From positions 1-64,000 of the forward strand of contig CAWELU010000050.1 of assembly GCA_963809965.1 (NCBI GenBank): a stretch of DNA of 64,000 nt, written 5' to 3'. This DNA comes from CAIWHR01 sp963809965. GTDB lineage: Bacteria > Pseudomonadota > Gammaproteobacteria > Burkholderiales > Casimicrobiaceae. Shown here one piece after another: positions 45,094 through 53,356 of this stretch; within the stretch, counting starts at the first letter, position 1; the number at the start of each line of letters is the position of its first letter. The translations under genes were made by a program, and so were the position numbers. A model generated the notes under the pieces. That model was not told where the DNA came from. It made no database searches and was given only the letters and a program-made list of their open reading frames with translations.

Positions 45094-45699
45094 CTACTTG
45101 CGATCGCCGTGCGCGAAATCGACGAGCTTGATCGCCTGCTGCTCCATCTCGACGACGAGGCTGTCAACCGTCGCGCGGAAGTGGCGGTAGAAGATCATGC
45201 TCGGGATCGCGACGATCAGGCCGAACGCCGTGTTGTACAGCGCGACGGAAATCCCGTGCGCGAGCTGGGTGGGGTTGGAGCCGACGGCGGTCTGCGAGCC
45301 GAAGATCTCGATCATGCCGACGACGGTGCCGAAAAGTCCAAGCAGCGGCGCCATCGCGGCGATCGTTCCCAGCGTGGTCAGAAAGCGCTCGAGATCGTGG
45401 ATGACGATGCGGCCCACTTCCTCGATCGCTTCCTTGATCACCGGCCGCGGGCTTTTCAGGTTGGCGAGCCCCGCTGCGAGGATGCGTCCGAGCGGGCCCT
45501 GCAGTGCGGTCTTGGCGATGAGCTCGGGCGTGACGCCGGTCTGGCGATACTCGCCGAGCACGCGATCGACGAGACCCTGAGGCGCTACGACGCTCTGGCG
45601 TAGCGACCAAAGCCGCTCGAAGATGAGCGCGAGCGCGATGATCGAGGCGAAGATCAGCGGCCAGATGGGCCAGCCGGCCGCCTGGATGATGGACCACAC
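45094..45699 (-). CDS. exbB: ExbB/TolQ/MotA-family proton channel
   Basis: 201 residues from GTG 45699, with GGAG ten bases upstream; the longer frame to 45849 has no site. Three membrane helices: the first at the N-terminus (WPIWPLIFASIIALALIFE), then TIAAMAPLLGLFGTVVGMIE and ISVALYNTAFGLIVAIPSMI. The Thr and Glu lining positions typical of the ExbB pore are present in the second and third. First gene of the exbB-exbD-lpxK-Trm112-kdsB-adk run. Confidence 0.92.
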   Translation of the reverse strand: MWSIIQAAGWPIWPLIFASIIALALIFERLWSLRQSVVAPQGLVDRVLGEYRQTGVTPELIAKTALQGPLGRILAAGLANLKSPRPVIKEAIEEVGRIVIHDLERFLTTLGTIAAMAPLLGLFGTVVGMIEIFGSQTAVGSNPTQLAHGISVALYNTAFGLIVAIPSMIFYRHFRATVDSLVVEMEQQAIKLVDFAHGDRK

Positions 45700-45870
45700 G
45701 GTGGGGGTGCTCCGTCGTGAAAACCTGACCGAAATGTAGCTTGGCGGACCCGATTCGGCAAGCGACAAGCTTCGTCGAGCACGCCCGCACGCGCGGTTGT
45801 CCCGATCGCCGGAAGGGACCGGCCGGTCAGGGAACGGGCCAGCGGTCACGTCCGGCGAGCCGCATTCGCA

Positions 45871-46731
45871 TCAGGACGTCTGCGCGCAATCGTGCCGCAC
45901 CGGAGCGTTCTCCGGCAGCGCGAGCGTCGCCGTGATCGCGGCGCCGGCCAGTACGATCAGCCAGCAGACATAGATCCAGATCAGAAACAAGGGCACTGCA
46001 GCGAGCGCGCCATAAATGACGCGGTAGGTCGGCGCGTGCGTCACGTAGAACGCAAAGCCCTGCTTCGCTGTCTCGAAGGCGAGTGCCGCCACGAACCCGC
46101 CGGCGAACGCATGGCGCCAGTGCACCCGCGCCGCGGGGACGATCCGATACATCAGCGCGAGCGCGAGTGTCGAAAGGGCCAGCGGCGCCGGTGTGAGCAC
46201 GAGATCCGCGAACGTCTCGTCCAGCGGAATCGCGGCAAGCGATGCCGCCAGCAGCCAGCTCGTCGCCCAGACGCTCGCGCCGACCAGCACGGGCCCGACG
46301 GTCGCCCCCAGCGCGTAAACGACGACGCGTCGCGCGAAGGGCCGGGCGCGGCGTATCCCCCAGATCAGATTGATCTCGCGCTCGACCGTGGCAATCATCA
46401 TCAGCGCGGTCACGAAGATGAGCGCAATCGAGATGCCGGTCAGCCCGGCGGCCTTTTCGACGAACTCCCGAACGTAGGTGTGGACGACCGCCGTCGCGCT
46501 GTCCGGCAGCATGTGCTTGAGCAGGAAGGCCTCCAGTGCATCGAGCCACCGATGAAACGCGGGAAATCTGGCCACTGTCGCGAACGCAACGGTTGCGAGC
46601 GGCACGATGCCGAGCAGGGTCGTGAACGCGAGGCTGCCCGCGGTACGGGCGAGTCCGACGTGACGCATCCGGACCCCGACGCGGCAGACGAAAGCGAAGA
46701 ACTGTGCAAGCAAGGCATGCCGCCGCTTCAT
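45871..46731 (-). CDS. YihY/virulence factor BrkB family membrane protein
   Basis: 286 residues from the ATG at 46731; the longer frame overlaps pit. Six hydrophobic segments, with the family pattern GLARTAGSLAFTTLLGIVPL near the N-terminus and IVPAARVHWRHAFAGGFVAA later. It belongs to the YihY/BrkB family formerly mislabelled RNase BN. Role uncertain. It follows pit by 19 bases in the same direction. Confidence 0.9.
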   Translation of the reverse strand: MKRRHALLAQFFAFVCRVGVRMRHVGLARTAGSLAFTTLLGIVPLATVAFATVARFPAFHRWLDALEAFLLKHMLPDSATAVVHTYVREFVEKAAGLTGISIALIFVTALMMIATVEREINLIWGIRRARPFARRVVVYALGATVGPVLVGASVWATSWLLAASLAAIPLDETFADLVLTPAPLALSTLALALMYRIVPAARVHWRHAFAGGFVAALAFETAKQGFAFYVTHAPTYRVIYGALAAVPLFLIWIYVCWLIVLAGAAITATLALPENAPVRHDCAQTS

Positions 46732-46750
46732 CGTGGCAGGCCCCGAAGCG

Positions 46751-47770
46751 TCAAAGAAAATGCCGGGCGAGCCACCACGCGAGCGCCGAGATGAATGCCG
46801 CACACGGGATCGTCAGCACCCAGGCCCACACGATCCGCTCGGCCACCCCCCAGCGTACCGCGGAGAGCTTGTGCGCCGAGCCGACGCCAATGATTGCCCC
46901 CGTGATCGTGTGCGTCGTCGATACGGGAATGCCCAGGCCCGTCGCCAGGAACAGCGTCAGGGCGCCACCCGTTTCGGCACAGAAACCGCCGACCGGCTTC
47001 AGTTTCGTGATCTTCTGGCCCATCGTCTTCACGATCCGCCAACCGCCGAACAGCGTGCCGAGCGCGATCGCTGCCTGGCAGGAAAGCACGACCCAGAACG
47101 GAATCTCCGATGCCTTGAAATCCGGGCGCAGCGATCCGTACGCAACCAGGATCAGCGCGATGACACCCATCGTCTTCTGCGCATCGTTGCCGCCGTGCCC
47201 CAGGCTGTACAGCGACGCCGACACGAGCTGGAGCCGACGGAACCACCGATCGACGCGGTGCGGGGACGAACGAAAGAGGAGCCACCCGACAGCGGTCATC
47301 AGCCCCATGCCCAGCGCGAATCCCAGGGCCGGCGACAGGACGATGGCAAGGCTGATCTTGAGAAAGCCGCTCCCGACCAGCGCCCCGACCCCCCCTTTCG
47401 CCACGGCCGAGCCCGCCAGGCCGCCGATCAGCGCGTGCGAGGACGACGACGGCAGCCCGTACCACCACGTGATCACGTTCCATAGGATCGCGCCGGCGAG
47501 CGCACCGAGGACGACGTAGACATCGACGATCGCGCTGTCGATGACGCCTGTTCCGATCGTGTTGGCGACGGAGAGGCCGAAAAACAGGAAGGCGATGAAG
47601 TTGAAGAACGCGGCCCAGGCAACCGCCCACTGCGGCCGCAGCACTCGCGTCGAGACGACCGTCGCGATCGAGTTCGCGGCATCGTGGAAGCCGTTCATGA
47701 AATCGAACGCGAGCGCGAGAGCGACCAGGAAGACGACCATTTCGAAGCCGACCGGGACCGGACCCATCAT
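46751..47770 (-). CDS. pit: low-affinity inorganic phosphate transporter (Pit family)
   Basis: 339 residues. The two PHO4 signatures are present: FDFMNGFHDAANSIATVVST near the N-terminus and LYSLGHGGNDAQKTMGVIAL in the second half, plus GIPVSTTHTITGAIIGVGSA. About ten membrane helices. It imports phosphate with a cation. The DUF47/PhoU-like gene lies 28 bases upstream in the same direction, the standard pairing for regulation of this transporter. Confidence 0.95.
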   Translation of the reverse strand: MMGPVPVGFEMVVFLVALALAFDFMNGFHDAANSIATVVSTRVLRPQWAVAWAAFFNFIAFLFFGLSVANTIGTGVIDSAIVDVYVVLGALAGAILWNVITWWYGLPSSSSHALIGGLAGSAVAKGGVGALVGSGFLKISLAIVLSPALGFALGMGLMTAVGWLLFRSSPHRVDRWFRRLQLVSASLYSLGHGGNDAQKTMGVIALILVAYGSLRPDFKASEIPFWVVLSCQAAIALGTLFGGWRIVKTMGQKITKLKPVGGFCAETGGALTLFLATGLGIPVSTTHTITGAIIGVGSAHKLSAVRWGVAERIVWAWVLTIPCAAFISALAWWLARHFL

Positions 47771-47798
47771 GCGCTCCCGCGTCGCCGCGTGCGGACCG

Positions 47799-48419
47799 TC
47801 ACGCGTTTTCCAGCACGATACCCTCGATCACGTTGGCCACGTCCTCGGCCTTGTCGGTGATCGATTCGAGAAGCTGGTAGACCTCCTTCAGCTTGAGGAT
47901 CTGCTTGGCATCCGATTCCTCGCGGAAGAGCTTCGCCAACGCCGACCGGAATACGAAATCGGCCTCGCTTTCGAGCCGATCTATGTCGCCGCAGATCTTG
48001 AGGATGGCGTCCGCGTGCTCCATCGATTCCAGCATCGCCACGGCTTCCTTCACCTTGACGGTGCAGGTCACGCAGATTTCGGCGAGCTTCTGCGCATCCG
48101 GGGTGACCGCCTTGACGTCGTAGAGAAACAGGCACGTCGCGACATCCTCCATCAGGTCGAGGATGTCGTCCATGCCGGTGATCAGCTGGTGGATCTCGTC
48201 ACGGTCGAGCGGCGTGATAAACGTCTTGTGCAACAGCTGGACCGTCTCGTGGGTGATCCGGTCGGCCTGCTTCTCGTTCTTCTCGATCGTGCGGCTGCGC
48301 ATCTCGAGCTCGCCCAGGTCGGCCAGCAACGCCTGCAACTCGAGGGCCGCCTGCGCCGCGAGCTCGGCATGCTGGTTGAAGAGATCGAAGAACTTTCCCT
48401 CCCGTGGCAGGAGACCCAT
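47799..48419 (-). CDS. DUF47/PhoU-like regulator of Pit
   Basis: 206 residues from the ATG at 48419, with AGGGGAGG before it. An all-helical protein with PhoU-like repeats: MGLLPREGKFFDLFNQHAE at the N-terminus, then ITHETVQLLHKTFITPLDRD and DIDRLESEADFVFRSALAKL. DUF47 proteins usually sit next to pit and modulate it. First gene of the phosphate pair. Confidence 0.92.
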   Translation of the reverse strand: MGLLPREGKFFDLFNQHAELAAQAALELQALLADLGELEMRSRTIEKNEKQADRITHETVQLLHKTFITPLDRDEIHQLITGMDDILDLMEDVATCLFLYDVKAVTPDAQKLAEICVTCTVKVKEAVAMLESMEHADAILKICGDIDRLESEADFVFRSALAKLFREESDAKQILKLKEVYQLLESITDKAEDVANVIEGIVLENA

Positions 48420-48575
48420 GGCGCGCTCGACCTCCCCTTTGCAAGTGCAAATTATCGCACGCGAGTCCCGCTTCCCTGCTCGCGCCCGGGTTAGTTGTAA
48501 GCTTGCACACTGCCGCGACGACCGATCGCGTACCTGGCGCGGCGCGCGCGACGTCCCTTGCCAACGGAGCATGCC

Positions 48576-49148
48576 ATGACCGCCACGAACCCGTCGTCTC
48601 CCGCATCCGAAACCGCCGTGCTCGGTGGTGGATGCTTCTGGTGCCTCGAAGCGGTGTTCGACGAACTCGACGGCGTGCTCGCCGTCGAGTCAGGATATGC
48701 AGGTGGCGCGGTGCCCGAACCGACCTACGAAGCCGTGTGCGGCGGCAATACCGGACACGCAGAGGTCGTGCGCGTCACGTTCGACCCCGGCCGGCTATCC
48801 TTTCGCGACCTGCTGACCGTATTCTTTACCATCCACGACCCCACCACACCGAATCGGCAGGGCAGCGACGTCGGCACACAGTATCGATCGGTGATCTTCT
48901 GCCAGACGCCTGCGCAACGCGCAACCGCGGAGGCGGTCATCGCGGCATTGACTGCACAGAATCTCTGGTCGGACCCTGTCGTCACCGAAATCGCGGGCGC
49001 CGAACCGTTTTACGAGGCCGAGCGCTACCACCAGGAGTATTTCGCGCGTAACGCCAGGCAGCCCTATTGCGCGCTCGTCGTCGCGCCGAAGGTGGCGAAG
49101 TTCCGCAAGCTTTTCACGGATCGGCTGAAGCGGAAGGCGTCGGTGTAA
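48576..49148 (+). CDS. msrA: peptide methionine (S)-S-oxide reductase
   Basis: 190 residues from the ATG at 48576 (CGGAGC upstream). It repairs oxidised methionine. The nucleophile motif GGGCFWCLEAVF (Cys in GCFWC), GYAGG, HAEVVRVTFDP, DVGTQYRS and the AEPFYEAERYHQEYF motif are all present. Resolving cysteine: no distal Cys-tail like that of E. coli MsrA, but FCQTP and QPYC give candidates. A standalone gene, divergent from the DUF47 gene. Confidence 0.95.
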   Translation: MTATNPSSPASETAVLGGGCFWCLEAVFDELDGVLAVESGYAGGAVPEPTYEAVCGGNTGHAEVVRVTFDPGRLSFRDLLTVFFTIHDPTTPNRQGSDVGTQYRSVIFCQTPAQRATAEAVIAALTAQNLWSDPVVTEIAGAEPFYEAERYHQEYFARNARQPYCALVVAPKVAKFRKLFTDRLKRKASV

Positions 49149-49297
49149 CCCACCGGTTGGCAGACCACGCGTGGGGCCCCCGCGGCCTTCTTCACTGCCG
49201 TGCCGTGCCGATGACGTGCGTCGGCCGCGTTGCGCCGACTCGCCTGGTCGCATCCCCAAGCAAGCTCTTGGCCCCTGCTACCCGGCTCGCGCCGCTA

Positions 49298-49551
49298 CTC
49301 GATGGCTCACGGCGCGGCCTCCATCGCCGTCGTGCCGCGCCTCCACCGCACGCGGCCGCTGGCGCCGATTCGCCTTGCTCGCATCCCCACGCATGACCCA
49401 CGCGCGGGGCCCCTGCTCGATGGCTCACGGCGCGGCCTCCATCGCCGTCGTGCCGCGCCTCCACCGCACGTCGGCCGCTGGCGCCGATTCGCCTTGCTCG
49501 CATCCCCACGCATGACCCACGCGCGGGGCCCCTGCTCGATGGCTCACGGCG
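49298..49551. repeat. tandem direct repeat, 118-119 bp unit, two copies plus a start
   Basis: The unit beginning CTCGATGGCTCACGGCGCGG starts at 49298, again at 49416 and for 17 bases at 49535. The first two copies differ by one base (an extra T after CCGCACG). A more diverged copy seems to lie at 49218-49297 (CGTCGGCCGCGTTGCGCCGA and CGCATCCCC). The final partial copy overlaps the pdxH stop codon. The rest of the 49149-49543 gap is this repeat plus about 70 bases of unremarkable DNA. Confidence 0.9.
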
Positions 49552-50194
49552 CCAGCCGATCGATCGCCCAGGCGCCCGGGTGGTCCGGCGCCAGGCGATA
49601 TCGTATCCGGTCATGCAGGCGCGAGGGCCGGCCCTGCCAGAACTCGAGCACGTCCGGGGCGAGTCGAAAGCCTCCCCAGTGCGGGGGCCGCGGCACCGGT
49701 AGGTGCGCGTCCCGATACTGCGCCTTTACTGCTTCGAAGCGCTCCTCGAGCGCCTGCCGCCCGGCGATCGGCTCGCTCTGCGGGGAGGCCCATGCACCGA
49801 GTTGCGAAAGGCGAGGCCGACTCGCGAAGTACGCGATGGACTCCGCGTCGTCGACCTTGGTCACGGCGCCTTCGATGCGGATCTGGCGCTCGAGCTCCGG
49901 CCAGAAAAAGAGGAGCGCCGCCGCGCCGTGCATCTCGAGCTCGCGCCCCTTGCGGCTCGCGAAGTTCGTGAAGAATACGAAACCTGCGTCGTCGAAGCCC
50001 TTGAGCAGCACAATGCGCGCCGCGGGCCGCCCGCCGCCACCGACGGTCGCGAGGGTCATCGCATTGGGTTCGGGCACCTGGGCCTTGACCGCTTCGCTGA
50101 ACCAGTGCTCGAACTGGCGAATCGGATCCGGCGCGACGTTCGATTCGTCGAGCGTTTCCCGCATGTAGTCGGTGCGAAGGTCGGCGATTTTCAC
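49544..50194 (-). CDS. pdxH: pyridoxine/pyridoxamine 5'-phosphate oxidase
   Basis: 216 residues from GTG 50194; the frame stays open to 50275, so an earlier start is possible, and neither has a clear ribosome site. It makes pyridoxal-5-phosphate with FMN. Motifs: ADLRTDYMRETLDESNVAPD, NAMTLATVGGGGRPAARIVL, GFVFFTNFASRKGRELEMHG, SRPRLSQLGAWASPQSE and WGGFRLAPDVLEFWQGRPSR. The ending WAIDRLAP is normal. Its stop lies inside the tandem repeat. Confidence 0.95.
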   Translation of the reverse strand: MKIADLRTDYMRETLDESNVAPDPIRQFEHWFSEAVKAQVPEPNAMTLATVGGGGRPAARIVLLKGFDDAGFVFFTNFASRKGRELEMHGAAALLFFWPELERQIRIEGAVTKVDDAESIAYFASRPRLSQLGAWASPQSEPIAGRQALEERFEAVKAQYRDAHLPVPRPPHWGGFRLAPDVLEFWQGRPSRLHDRIRYRLAPDHPGAWAIDRLAP

Positions 50195-50292
50195 GGGATC
50201 GGCGCGGGCTTGTCTGTTTGTATCCGCTCGAAGCGCACGGATTGTCGATTCTACCCCGAGCCCCACCCCATCCATGGCGGCTGCGCCGCGCC

Positions 50293-51213
50293 TTAATACA
50301 CGCGGCGCACGGCGTAGCCCTGATCGCGCAGCAGCGCGAGCAACCCTCGCCTGCCGTAAAGATGCAGCGCGCCGACGGCTACAAATACGCGTCCGTTCCG
50401 CAAGGGGAGGAACAGGCGATGCGCCATTTGCGCCGACCGGTTCTCGACCAAGTGCCGGGTGAGTTCAGCGAAATGCGGCGCAAATGCCGGATAGGTCCGT
50501 CCCGGCGCATCGCCGAGCGCCGCCAGCCGCGCAAGATCGCGGGCGAGCCATGCGGCGACTACACCTTCGTGGTCCTGCGCCAGCGTCTCGCGGTGCTCGA
50601 GAACGAACCTCACGAGCGCCACCTGCGTCGTGAGCGGGATCGCGTCGAACGCCGAAACCTGCTCGTCCGGAAGCTCGAGACCGATAATGGCGAGTCCGCG
50701 GCGTTTCGCCTCGGCGAGGAGTAGTGTATCGAGTGACGCGCCCTCGCCCGGACGCTGCGGCCGCTCGGTGAGCTTGAGCAGCACCGCCCACGGCTTCAGG
50801 CGGACAAGCGTGCCATCTGAGGGCCCCGCGCTCCCAAGCGCGCTCCGGATCGCTGCCATCGTCGCGCGATCGAAGAAATCGTCGAGGCGCCGGCCGTCGT
50901 CGAATTGCGCGGCGGAGAAGAACTCCGCGACGTCGTGCTCGGACAGCAGGATTTCCGGCGCAAACGTCCTGGCGGCAGCAAATGCTTGGGCGACCTCCGA
51001 AGGCAGCGTCGTGACGCGCGGGTCGGGGGAATGCAGCGTTCCGAACACGAATGAGGGTGCAACGCCGCCTTTGTCCAGGCGGAACAGGAGGCCTTGCGCA
51101 AAGGGCTCCTGCACGCGCGGGCGTGGCGCCTTCTGGGCAAGTGCCGCGACCGCGAACGCAAACGTTATGGCTGCGATGACGGCGAGCCGCTGGCTCCACG
51201 GGCGGTCGCCCAT
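50293..51213 (-). CDS. TraB/GumN family protein, exported
   Basis: 306 residues. Signal peptide (residues 1-26, cleavage near ALAQ). The two TraB/GumN signatures are present: PSFVFGTLHSPDPRV near residue 53 and VAVGALHLYGRRGLLALLRD near the C-terminus. The fold is related to Tiki-type metalloproteases; in bacteria the function is mostly unknown. It lies 12 bases downstream of the amidohydrolase gene, so the two are probably one unit. Confidence 0.88.
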   Translation of the reverse strand: MGDRPWSQRLAVIAAITFAFAVAALAQKAPRPRVQEPFAQGLLFRLDKGGVAPSFVFGTLHSPDPRVTTLPSEVAQAFAAARTFAPEILLSEHDVAEFFSAAQFDDGRRLDDFFDRATMAAIRSALGSAGPSDGTLVRLKPWAVLLKLTERPQRPGEGASLDTLLLAEAKRRGLAIIGLELPDEQVSAFDAIPLTTQVALVRFVLEHRETLAQDHEGVVAAWLARDLARLAALGDAPGRTYPAFAPHFAELTRHLVENRSAQMAHRLFLPLRNGRVFVAVGALHLYGRRGLLALLRDQGYAVRRVY

Positions 51214-51225
51214 TGCGCGCGCCGA

Positions 51226-52104
51226 TTAGTGTCCGGGTGCCACCCGGAAGAGGCGCTCGCCATTGCCGGAGGCGATTTTCGCCGCGACGTCCGGCGGTAG
51301 CTGCGCCAGCCAGCCGCGATAGTAGGCCATAATCTCTCCGTATCGGGCCCACCGTTCGTTGACCCACGTGTCGGAGCCGACAACGAAGCGGTCCGGATAG
51401 GCGAGCAGAAGCGCGCGCCACGCCGGGTCGAGTCGGCCGTTCTCGGTGATGTCGTAGCGATAGGAAAGCTCGCCAACGAGGCCGGGGTGACGCGCCAAGT
51501 ACTGCGCGATCTTCGCCGGCGGCGTCGAAAAGCCCGTATGCGCCCAGATGATCCGGGCCCGCGGGTCGTGGGCGAGAAGGATTTCGAGTGCCGCGTCGTC
51601 ACAGTGCGCGTGCAGCCAGAGATTGCGCTCCACGGCGAGCTCGACGATGCGCTTGACCCAGGGCGTCGCCGCATCGCGGCCAAAAACGTGAAACTCCCCG
51701 ATCCCGCGATAACCGATGCCGCGCGCGAGTTCGGACTCGATCAGCGCATAGATTTCCGGGTCGTCGAACCAGGTCTGGCGGTCGGCGTGGTTGCGGTAGG
51801 GGCGGATGAACGGCACGACGCGGGGGGCGCTCGCCGGGTCCGCGTTAGCCGCGGCAAGCAAGGCGCGCGTGCCATCGTTCGGGCGGCTCGTCGCCAGAAT
51901 CGTCCTAACGCCGGTCGCGCGAAACCGCGCCAGCACGTCGGCGACCGGGAAAACGGCGACCGCCTCGTCGTTGTAGTGCAGATGGGCGTCGAAGATTGCC
52001 AGCGGCTCCGCCGCTCGGGCGAAGGACTGGGAAAGCATGGCCGCGGGCACCACGACCGCGATCGCCAGGACCAGCGCACGGGAAAGGATTGATCGGGTAG
52101 TCAC
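51226..52104 (-). CDS. amidohydrolase-family protein, exported
   Basis: 292 residues if it begins at GTG 52104, which places a clean signal peptide at the N-terminus (cleavage near FARA); GTG 52140 is an alternative. IFDAHLHYNDEA gives the HxH metal motif, GIGEFHVFGRD, LWLHAHCDDAAL and IIWAHTGFSTP supply further histidines, and VVGSDTWVNERW the closing Asp. This is the TIM-barrel amidohydrolase/TatD-like pattern. Substrate unknown; periplasmic location is unusual for the superfamily. Co-directional with the TraB/GumN gene. Confidence 0.82.
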   Translation of the reverse strand: MTTRSILSRALVLAIAVVVPAAMLSQSFARAAEPLAIFDAHLHYNDEAVAVFPVADVLARFRATGVRTILATSRPNDGTRALLAAANADPASAPRVVPFIRPYRNHADRQTWFDDPEIYALIESELARGIGYRGIGEFHVFGRDAATPWVKRIVELAVERNLWLHAHCDDAALEILLAHDPRARIIWAHTGFSTPPAKIAQYLARHPGLVGELSYRYDITENGRLDPAWRALLLAYPDRFVVGSDTWVNERWARYGEIMAYYRGWLAQLPPDVAAKIASGNGERLFRVAPGH

Positions 52105-52458
52105 GGCGTGGGCGAGCGCAGTGCGACGTGAGTTTGGCACTGCGCGTCGCCCGACTCAAGGCCTCGAGCATTTCGCGCCCGCCCGTCGCGGCCGGGCGCT
52201 CCTTCCCGGAATCCCCACCCGACTGGAGCGACACCGTGCGGCAGGGCCGTTCCCGGCGGGCGCTCGCGCGCGAAGTCTATGCCGCGTCATTGGAACAACC
52301 ACGCCGCGCCGCTACGGGAAAAAACCACTTACGAGGGATTCCCTTCGCGCTGAATTGCGCTATAGTTGCCGCCGATGGAGCAGTGTTGCCAGCGACAGGA
52401 GGGACTGCTTCAGAGCGTTCGGCGTTGTGTAGAGCGTCTACCCACAGGAAGGAGAAAT
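52105..52458. other. intergenic stretch upstream of the SWIB gene
   Basis: About 350 bases between divergent genes. A TATAGT at roughly 52361-52366 is a possible -10 for the SWIB gene; the -35 is poor. The end carries GGAAGGAG, the strong ribosome site of that gene. Nothing else recognised. Confidence 0.45.
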
Positions 52459-52866
52459 ATGGCTACTGCCAAGAAAGCTGCAAAGAAGCCCGCCGCCAAG
52501 AAGCCCGCCAAGAAGCCCGCTGCGAAGAAGACGGCCGCGAAGAAGCCCGCCGCCAAGAAGGCCCCGGCGAAGAAAGCTCCGGCGAAGAAACCCGCCAAGA
52601 AGGCTGCCGCGAAGCGCAAACCGAACGCCGCGTTCATGAAAGCCATGACGCCGTCGTCGGTCCTCGCTGCGGTGATTGGCGCGGCACCGATGCCGCGCAC
52701 CGAAGTGACGAAGAAGATCTGGGATTACATCAAGAAGAACAAGCTCCAGGACGCCATCAACCGGCGCCTGATCAATGCCGACGAGAAGCTGCGCGCCGTG
52801 TTCGGCGGCAAGAGCAAGGTTTCGATGTTCGAGATGACGAAACTCGTCTCGAACCACCTGAAGTAA
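52459..52866 (+). CDS. histone H1-like lysine-rich tail fused to SWIB domain
   Basis: 135 residues from the ATG at 52459 with AAGGAG. Residues 1-54 are lysine/alanine/proline repeats (AAKKPAAKK type) like histone H1 tails and bacterial H1 homologues. Residues 55-135 are a SWIB/MDM2 domain: MTPSSVLAAVIGAAPMPRTE, KIWDYIKKNKLQDAINRRLI, then LRAVFGGKSKVSMFEMTKLV. The tail would bind DNA without specificity. The domain is a protein-interaction module best known from eukaryotic chromatin factors and also found in chlamydiae and betaproteobacteria. It has its own terminator. A nucleoid role is inferred. Confidence 0.92.
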   Translation: MATAKKAAKKPAAKKPAKKPAAKKTAAKKPAAKKAPAKKAPAKKPAKKAAAKRKPNAAFMKAMTPSSVLAAVIGAAPMPRTEVTKKIWDYIKKNKLQDAINRRLINADEKLRAVFGGKSKVSMFEMTKLVSNHLK

Positions 52867-52901
52867 GCGGCTCGCGTCCTGTCGCCACTGGACTGTCCGA
52901 C

Positions 52902-52937
52902 ACGGCCGGCCGGGTTCTCCCGCCGGCCGTTCGTTTT
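52902..52937 (+). terminator. rho-independent terminator after the SWIB gene
   Basis: Perfect 9-bp stem ACGGCCGGC/GCCGGCCGT, extended by GGG/CCC after one bulged C, loop TTCT, followed by TCGTTTTC. It lies 36 bases after the stop codon. Confidence 0.85.
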
Positions 52938-52990
52938 CAGGAATCCGCGCAGGCGTCGAAATGGGGCGCCACGCGGAGCGAACCGGCCCG

Positions 52991-53356
52991 ATGCTCCCTG
53001 AATTCATCCGCTACGCCGGCGCGGGTACGATCGGCACGGCGGCGCAATACGCGCTGCTCTTCGCGCTGGTCCAGTTCGCGCGTACGGACGCCGTCACCGC
53101 GTCGACGGCAGGCGCGATCCTCGGCGCGCTCGTCAATTACGGCCTCAACCATCGCTACACGTTCGCGAGCAGCAGGGCGCATCACGTGTCGCTGCCGCGC
53201 TACACGGCGGTCGCGCTCGGCGGCATCCTGCTGAACGGCCTCGTGCTGGCCGCGGTGCTCACCGTGACCGGTGTGCATTATCTCGTCGCGCAACTGGCGG
53301 CGACAGGCGCGGTCTTCGTTGCCGGCTATCTCGTCAACCGCCGATGGACATTCTGA
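52991..53356 (+). CDS. GtrA-family membrane protein
   Basis: 121 residues, four membrane helices. IRYAGAGTIGTAAQYALLFA and ILGALVNYGLNHRYTFAS are the GtrA hallmarks, and it ends NRRWTF as the family does. GtrA proteins are thought to flip or present polyprenyl-linked sugars. Its stop overlaps the start of the GT2 gene by 13 bases, so translation of the trio is coupled. Confidence 0.92.
   Translation: MLPEFIRYAGAGTIGTAAQYALLFALVQFARTDAVTASTAGAILGALVNYGLNHRYTFASSRAHHVSLPRYTAVALGGILLNGLVLAAVLTVTGVHYLVAQLAATGAVFVAGYLVNRRWTF

Noticed and set aside
49298..49551. CRISPR array
   Set aside because: The units are 118-119 bp contiguous tandem copies, not short repeats with unique spacers, and no cas genes are present.
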